Part shown: in pieces, positions 57,201 through 64,000 of the stretch
Layout: every line of letters starts with the position of its first letter
How positions within the stretch are numbered: the stretch's first letter is position 1
Source of the DNA: Pithys albifrons albifrons
Lineage: Eukaryota > Chordata > Aves > Passeriformes > Thamnophilidae
Assembly: GCF_047495875.1 (NCBI RefSeq)
Contig: NC_092470.1
Location: 19,828,001-19,892,000 of the forward strand
Length of the DNA stretch: 64,000 nt
Reading direction: 5' to 3'
Made by a program: the position numbers and the translations under genes
Notes under the pieces: generated by a model
What the model saw: the letters and a program-made list of their open reading frames with translations, nothing else
Told to the model about the DNA's origin: nothing
Databases searched by the model: none

Positions 57201-58954
57201 CAGTTTAGATTATGAAACACTCAAATTCAGTGCTTCAAATTTCAGTTTTCAAACACACCCCTGGACATTCCATGTGTGGTGCTGCCCTGGAAGGCAGGAC
57301 AGTCCCTGGCTCAGGCACCAAACAGGGACAGATTGGCTGGGAATACACAGATAAAGGGCTTTAATGACTAAAGACACTGAGAATAGTTTTGCTTCTGTTC
57401 AGGGCTGGAGCTTCAGGCTGGAGAGGAGGGTGGGGAGCCTTGCAGAGCCTGGAGCTGCACTGGCAGCCTGGCAGTGCCAGCCTGGCCTGGGGTGGCTTCT
57501 CAGCCCCTTCACCTGCCAGGGCTTGGGGAATGCCAGTGGGAAGTGCCCAGGACACCAGGAGCTGGAAACCTGGGCATTGTGGGTGAGCTGCCCCTGCTGG
57601 GATCTCTGCCTGCTGCCCAGGACAGGTGGGATGAGCAGCAAAGGAGTGCAGAGGGTCCTGTGCAGCCCCAGCCCTGCCAGGAGGGGAGGGCATTCCTGCC
57701 CCAGCTTCAGAGAGCTCCTCTCAACTGCCAGGCCTGTATTTCCTGGGCAAAAGGAACATTTCCCAGGGAAAGGGTGAGGATGAGCTGGGACAGTCTCAGT
57801 TCTTGTACAGCCTTCACAGTGCCAGTTGTTTGTGCCATGGCCTGGACCTTCTTGTAGCTTATTTATTAAAACAAACAAACCAAACAAGCAGAGAAAAAAG
57901 CCATGGCTTCACCTTTGCTTTTTCAGGGATGAATTTCAGAGACAAGGTTTTTCTAGTGCTCATTAGCAACTTCTGCTGCAGTCAAACACCAAGTGATGCC
58001 ACTGGAGATTATTGTGCCCCAGTGCTTTGTCACAGCCTCTGTGTTGCTTTGGGGGCTGCTCTGGAGAGAAGTCTGTTGAAACTGTGACCAGTTACAGCAG
58101 GGCTTGGGTGAGTTCTGGGAGCCTTTGGCACTTGTGGTGGGAAGGATTGAACACAACCTGAACACAGTAATAATGGTAATATTTCTAAAGATGCTGCTAA
58201 ATTCTACTTGAGATCATGTTTGTGAACTCTGTTTTTCCTACATCAAATCAAATCAGAATCTTAGTTACAGTCCTTGTTGAAATACTTGAATTTGGGATGA
58301 TCCAAGCTGATTGAACACATTTTAAAGAAGCTGAGCTATTCTTTACAGTGAATCTTCCAGTCATGCCAAAAATACAAATTCCAAGATATGTTTGTAATAA
58401 TAATTATCATAATAATGCTGCAGACATGCCAGATTTCCAGTCTTGTGGATGCAAACTGTGAGCATTGTGCATTTTTCTTTCAGCTGCCAGATCTCTCCTC
58501 TGGAAACAGGATCCCTGAGGAAAGGTTCAGATAAACAACCTGGCCCAGGGGAACACACACAGGTCCTGAGGGCTGGCACAGCAGTAGGTAAATGTTTTAA
58601 AAACATTTCTAACATAAGCATTTCTCTGGTGTGAAACAAGCAGCAGGACAGGGGATCATGGGTTGGTTTCTCTGACAGGATGTGCAGGTGGGACTCCAGC
58701 CTCACCCAGACTAGAAAATTGTATTTCTCATAGTGGTGGAAGAACTTGAAATAACACTTTTGCTGCAGAGGTGATGTCTCAAAAGCAGAGCTCATGATCT
58801 GTAGTCTGATCCAAATCAAAAGGGTGGGTGGAAATTGTTTTGTTTGTGAGAAGGATTAGGTAGAGCCTGAACTAAAACTTTGCTGGTGGTTGATTAACTG
58901 CTGAAAATGACCATCAGCATTGTTGGGTTCTACAAAGTTAAAGATGTTTCAGAT

Positions 58955-59095
58955 ATTATTTTATATATATAAAAAAATATAAGTATATATGTATTAAAAT
59001 ATAAAAAAATATGTTTTATATATAATTACATATGATATATTTTATATTATTACATACTATATATTGCTGTATTACTTGTATATTATTATCTATAT
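58955..59095. repeat. AT-rich simple repeat
   Basis: Nearly pure A/T with TATATATA and ATATAAAAAAATAT runs. Confidence 0.85.
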
Positions 59096-60744
59096 GATCA
59101 GATGTGATCACTCCTTTAGCTTTAGGTGGTTTCCATCCCATGCTCACAGGCATGCACACCTCTGTGAGAGGGCAGGCAAACACAGGTAGGGAGCAATTGT
59201 TCTTCATTTTAGGTTGCAAACCTCAGTGTGACTCTTCCAAAATCCAGTGACCTGGGAATAATTTCACTCCAGTCTTGCTCTGCTGCATTACTTTGCTCCA
59301 GATTAGGCCTTGCTGGTCGTTGGCCCAGTGGTCAGGGAAGGAGGTGCTTTTAAACCACAGAAAACAAGGTTTGCAAATGTTGTGGCCAAGCCTGAAAGGA
59401 AACAGATGGTTTCCCAACCAGAACTCGGGGCTGGGGAAGTTTTGGAGCTTTCTCCCAGAGAAATGGGGTTTTGTTACTGTTGGTTTGCTAAAAACCAAGA
59501 ATATGTTATACACTGTATTACATTCAGATGATCTCACACTAATCAAAACAACCTTGAGGGACCTCTGATTCTGATTAAGCCTTTGGGCTCCAGGGGCTGT
59601 GCCACCATCCCACCTCCCTGCCAGGGCTTTTGTCATGAGACATTTGTTATGTTCTTGAAGCAAATATTTCTGTGATAAGTGTTATATTAAAACCCACAAG
59701 GATATGAACAGTCCTGTTTTCAGTGAGGAGTTTAAATGACATGCTATAAATAAAACCAAGGCCACACATTGACTCCAAAAGGTTAAAAAAAATACTGAAT
59801 GGCTCTGCTCATCCTGCCCACTAAATGGGGTGAGGCCATGGGGGAAAATATCTTTGAATTGTGTCACACAGGAGAAGGGAATTAGGACTGACTGCACATG
59901 GCAGCCTGAGCTCTGCTGTTCCCAGCTCTTGAACTCCTGACTTCTCAGCCTTCACACGGGTGGAGAGGCTCTTACTGATGCTGTTTGTCATCAGCCCTTC
60001 CACTTGGGAGTACTTGGTGATCTCACACTTATTCTGCTCATCCCTTCCAGTTGCTGAGTTTTTGAGCTGAGCTTAAATTCTCCCTCAGCAGGAGGATTTG
60101 ACTCCCTATGAGTGAGGCTCAGCTGCACCTTCCCTTCTCTCTGCTCACAAACCTGCAGCATCACACGGAGCTCCACGAGGCTCCTGGAGGCCTGAGATCA
60201 GCCCTGACAACCCCATCTCACTACTTTATTCAGACTGAACATTCTATAAGGTGTTACAAAAATCACCTTTCATTGCACATTTCCACATAACATGGTATTT
60301 ATTGGTTTGCAGGAGTCACTGCAGCAAGTTTACATTACTCCTTGGCCAAAAAAATGTAGTCATTTAGTATTCTGCACTGACTAGCTATCAGTTGTGCCAA
60401 CTTGATTTTACTACATGGAAATGTAGGAGTAGGAGGAATGAAGGAGCCCTCACTCAGGTGTCTCACATTCTCTGTCAAGGCTTGACAAAGATAACACAAC
60501 TTGAGAGCTGCTCTTTTGCATGGGAAAGGCAGAAATACCTGAATATTCCATCCAAAGAGGCAAACTCTGTAAGGTGTTACTGAGTGAAAAATAAGAGCTT
60601 GTGTTGAGACTAACGTGGACACTGAACAGCATCTGAGCCACCTTGAAGGGTCATGTGGCCAAGTGCCACCCAAAATCCCTCCTGACTTTGCTACTGACCC
60701 ACCCTGAGGAGCTGCAGAATTCCTGATATCATTTACATCAGAAT

Positions 60745-61172
60745 ATCAGAAAAAATTCTTTGCAGAGAGAGTGCTCAGGGATTGGAATGGGCTGCCCAGA
60801 GAGGGGGTGGATTCCCCATCCCTGGAGGTTTTTCAGCTGAGCTTGGCCGTGGCACTGAGTGCCATAATCTGGTAAAGGGACTGAAGTTGGACCAAGGGTT
60901 GGACTTGATGATCTGGGAGGTCTTTTCCAACCCAATCCATTCTGTGATTTTATGGATGTGGCACTGAGTGAGAATCCACCATGTCTTGATCCAAAAACAC
61001 TGTCTTGATCCAACCCCACTGTCTTGATCCAACCCCACTGTGATCACCAGCCCAGGGCACAGAGTGCCCTGGGCTGGTGATCACAGTGGGGTTGGATCAA
61101 GGGTTGGAATTGATGATCTCAGAGGTCTCTTCCAACCCAATCCATTCTATTCTATGATTCTGTGATTCTGTA
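60745..61172 (+). mobile_element. CR1-like element with internal palindrome
   Basis: Same family in + orientation. Palindrome about 61026-61104 with loop AGA, preceded by extra partial copies of TCTTGATCCAACCCCACTG. Confidence 0.8.
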
Positions 61173-62235
61173 TTCCAGTTCCCAGTGTGGGATGGCGTGG
61201 GGACAATGCTGGTCTCCACCTGGAAGGACTGGAGACTGGAAATGTTCTTTAGCCTGTGGGCATTTCAGCTCTGAAGCACCACTGGTGATTCTCTGAGGTC
61301 ACTCATTCCTTCAGCCCCACCTGAGGGAACTCCAGCACCACAATCCCTGCTTTGCACTGAGGAAGTGGCTGCACTGGGCAGGATAAGAACTTGGTTTGTG
61401 CTTTCTTAGTTTAGCTGAGGTGGGACAGGAACAGAGAAATACATTGATGTTCTTGAGCTGGGATGTTTTACCTTTCCTGTCCTGCACTGCTCTTTTTTTG
61501 TGAGAAAATAATTTTCCTCAACCTTCTCCCATGTCCTTACTAATGTCTTTCCATGTAGAAATAATATTTGGGGTCTGAGATTGTGCCTTCTGAAGTGGTT
61601 TCCATCTTGCTGTCCTCCTAAGAGAACTTTAACCTTTATTGAACGATCATGTTCAGCTACATATAATTACAAATCCATAAAAAAACAAGCCCCCTTGTAT
61701 TTATATACACTCCAGCAAAATGTACCTTTAAGGAGAAAACATTGCTCCAGTGTGACTGTCTGGATTTATTGGCTACTAGAAGCCTTACAGTGTGTGGCTC
61801 ACATTTTAGAGCTCCTGATTTCAAGCTTCATGTGGTCAGGAAATATAAAAATACATTTATTTATGTCATCTACTAAAAATCCCAACCTATGTTCCTGCGA
61901 GTCTAACCCAGCCTGTGTTTATGTTGGAGATGAATGATGGGTTTGTAGCTGCCTGTGTTTCAGGCCAGGCTGAATGGAATGATTCTGCAGCACAACTATG
62001 TGTGTATTTTTTTTTAAGAAAACCTTTTTATTTACTGCATGTGGCAGCAATTTCCTTCCTCCCAGAGCCCACTGCCCAGTTCCCAGGGCAGGGAGCTGCC
62101 TCATTCCTGCCAGGCTGTGAACATGGAGTGAGGTGATTCTCTGAATTGTCCAAGGTTGGCAAAATCCAGGCAAAGGTTTTGTTCCTACTGGTTTTGTTCA
62201 CTGTTGTAGGTTGAGTTTGATTTGCTTTCCCACAT

Positions 62236-62385
62236 CCCTGAGATCAGCTCAGTTGGTTAAAACTTGGTTGTATAATGCCAAGGTCATGGGTTCAATCCCC
62301 TGTGTGGGCCATTGACTTGAGTGTTGGACTCGATGATCCTTGTGGGTCCCTTCCAACTCTGAATAGTCTGTGATTCTGTGATCTG
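62236..62385 (+). mobile_element. Near full-length tRNA-headed SINE (TguSINE1-like)
   Basis: GAGATCAGCTCAGTTGGTTA head, GGTTCAATCCC B box, tail repeats of TGTGATTCTGTGATC. The best preserved copy in the window. Confidence 0.85.
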
Positions 62386-64000
62386 TGATCTTTGAAGCTG
62401 CTTTGGCTGATATTTTCACAAGCTTTCCTTGTTATTGATCTTCAGGAAGATGCATTTGAGTGTGATCTCAGATATTTGCTAAGTTCACACAGGGTGTGAG
62501 ATCCCAGTCCAGCCCTGCTGGCACAGCTGGTTGGGAAGGAGCTGCCAGAACAGTGCCCAGTGTTCTGCTCATCCTCACCAGGTTCCCAGCAGGGAGAAGA
62601 AGGTGCTGTTCACCTACAGAGAGAATTACAAGTGCAGATGAACTTTTAGGTTCAGCTCTAAATGGAAAGCTGAGGAGAAAAATGACCCAGTGCATGTAAA
62701 TGAAAGCAGTGGAAGACAGTGGGAAAGGACTCAGAGGGGCTCTGGGAATCCTCTTGGAATTGAAATCAGGGGTTTGAGTGTTTTCTTACCAGAGGTAATA
62801 TCTAATTCCACCTCAAACATTAGAGGAAGAAAAAGTCCTGTTGTATGAAACACCCAAACAAGCCTAAAACTTTCCAGAGGAGAGGGATCCATCTCTGTGG
62901 CAAACTGTAGCTTTCTGCAAATCAGCTTTTCCCTCTCAGTCCTGTTTCACAGGTTCTTCAGCAGCAGCCCCAGAATGAGCTGATTCTGTGACCACAGGAA
63001 TGGGAAAGACCCTGTGAGTGTTTCTGCAGCAGGCACAGAGAACTCCTGTGTCACCTCCCCGGTGAACACCTTCAGAGGGACATTTCTCTGTTGATCTGCA
63101 GTGACATAAACGGTGTCAGATGGGCTGAGCAGCTTCCTTTTGGTTCCTCCTTCCCCCTGAGCTTTGGTTTTGGGGCACTGGGCCTGTTCCTGGGAGGAGG
63201 TGACACACAGGGCTCTCAGCTGACCTGTTCTGTCCCCTCAGAGCCAGGTCTGGTTCTCTGAGGGTTGGGCACAACTCCTGGGGCAGGTACAGCTGGGGCA
63301 GCTCTGCCCTCCTGACACCAGCACACTTAACCTTTTTGTTCAGCGAATTTGCCATCCTGTGTAGGTGGGCAATGAATACAAATGTGATGCAAATGATTTC
63401 CTTTGAAATGTGAGGGCTCCCTGATTGAAAACACACAGTCCAGGAACCTGGGGCTGTTCTGTCCCCACCGAACAGAATGTCCTGCTTGCCTTTCACTTCA
63501 GCGATTGCAGGATCAGACTCGAAGTTTCAAATAGGTAGAAAATAATTTTGTTTTAACTCTGAAATTGAGTTACCAACTCAGTAAGGAAAGTGCAAAGAAT
63601 ACAGAGCAGAAAAATCTGGGAGGATTCAGGGTAGAAATTCAGAGAAAGAAAAAAATAACATTAAAAATCTTGCTTGAGTGTCCAGAGGTTTGTTGGAAAA
63701 TCAGAAGCTGAGGGTGGTGGAGAGGACTGTGGGACTTTTCTGGATATAAGCAGGAGGAGATTTGATAAAATCCTAAATTACTGTGGTCTGGATCACTCAG
63801 CCACCCTCCCAGCTACTGGGGATATCATACCTTGGTGTTATTCACTCAGGGAGGACACAAATTTTGAGTATCTTTCTTTGAGTTTCCAAGTCTTACCTAC
63901 ATGGCTTCTCCCTTCATATATGAAGACTCTTAAAGCAACATTTATATGTGTTATAGAACTGAAAACAGCCTGGGTGTACAGGGTTGGGTAGTTATTTCAT

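Larger units (their letters stand above)
53100..64000. other. Gene-poor interval upstream of LCTL
   Basis: No exon with conserved protein sequence was recognised on either strand. Contents seen: (CAT)n at 53162-53182, CR1 pieces, one SINE, a T run at about 54588-54603 and an AT-rich simple repeat at 58955-59095. SMAD6 would be expected beyond the right edge by synteny. Confidence 0.6.

Noticed and set aside
55100..57800. Several 80-160-codon frames in the right-hand interval
   Set aside because: Overlapping frames on both strands without recognisable protein similarity or consistent splice sites; treated as chance.
62236..62310. Possible tRNA gene from A- and B-box-like motifs
   Set aside because: The tRNA-like head is fused to a CR1-type tail and recurs five times, so it is a SINE; no acceptor stem was found.

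Overview
The window is vertebrate nuclear DNA, almost certainly from a songbird. It has small introns, CR1 LINE 3' ends, a tRNA-headed SINE with a CR1-type tail (TguSINE1-like, known from passerines), and the gene order MAP2K1 > / < SNAPC5 / < RPL4 / ZWILCH > / < LCTL. That order is the one known from human 15q22 and, by inference, avian chromosome 10. All exon coordinates come from reading splice sites and reading frame against remembered human proteins; no alignment was run.

Layout. 1-20280: MAP2K1 (+), coding exons 2-11, with exon 1 off the left edge; a 100-N gap lies in intron 2. 20740-23450: SNAPC5 (-), 3 coding exons, with a CpG-rich promoter carrying two CRE palindromes. 23690-30840: RPL4 (-), 10 exons; introns 1-6 each hold one box C/D snoRNA (two U16-like, four U18-like). 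30840-31143: short head-to-head CpG-island promoter shared with ZWILCH. 31143-40730: ZWILCH (+), 18 coding exons. 41803-51658: LCTL (-), 13 coding exons. 53100-64000: no gene recognised, only CR1/SINE pieces and AT-rich repeats.

The genes are housekeeping or tissue genes that share a neighbourhood rather than a pathway: MEK1 kinase, a snRNA-gene transcription factor subunit, ribosomal protein uL4 with its guide RNAs, a kinetochore RZZ-complex subunit, and a glycosidase-like membrane protein.

The most unusual feature is the tandem repeats. GC-rich, stop-poor minisatellites sit directly against exon edges in MAP2K1 (exon 3), RPL4 (exon 2), ZWILCH (exon 1) and LCTL (exons 1 and 6). In ZWILCH the repeat unit includes the exon-1 splice donor, giving three in-phase donors 60 bp apart. 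RPL4 carries an internal duplication of about 280 bp that copied a U18 snoRNA together with the start of exon 3. Four CR1-like elements share an internal near-perfect 38-bp-arm palindrome, and two transposable-element 3' ends stop 10-20 bp before functional splice acceptors.
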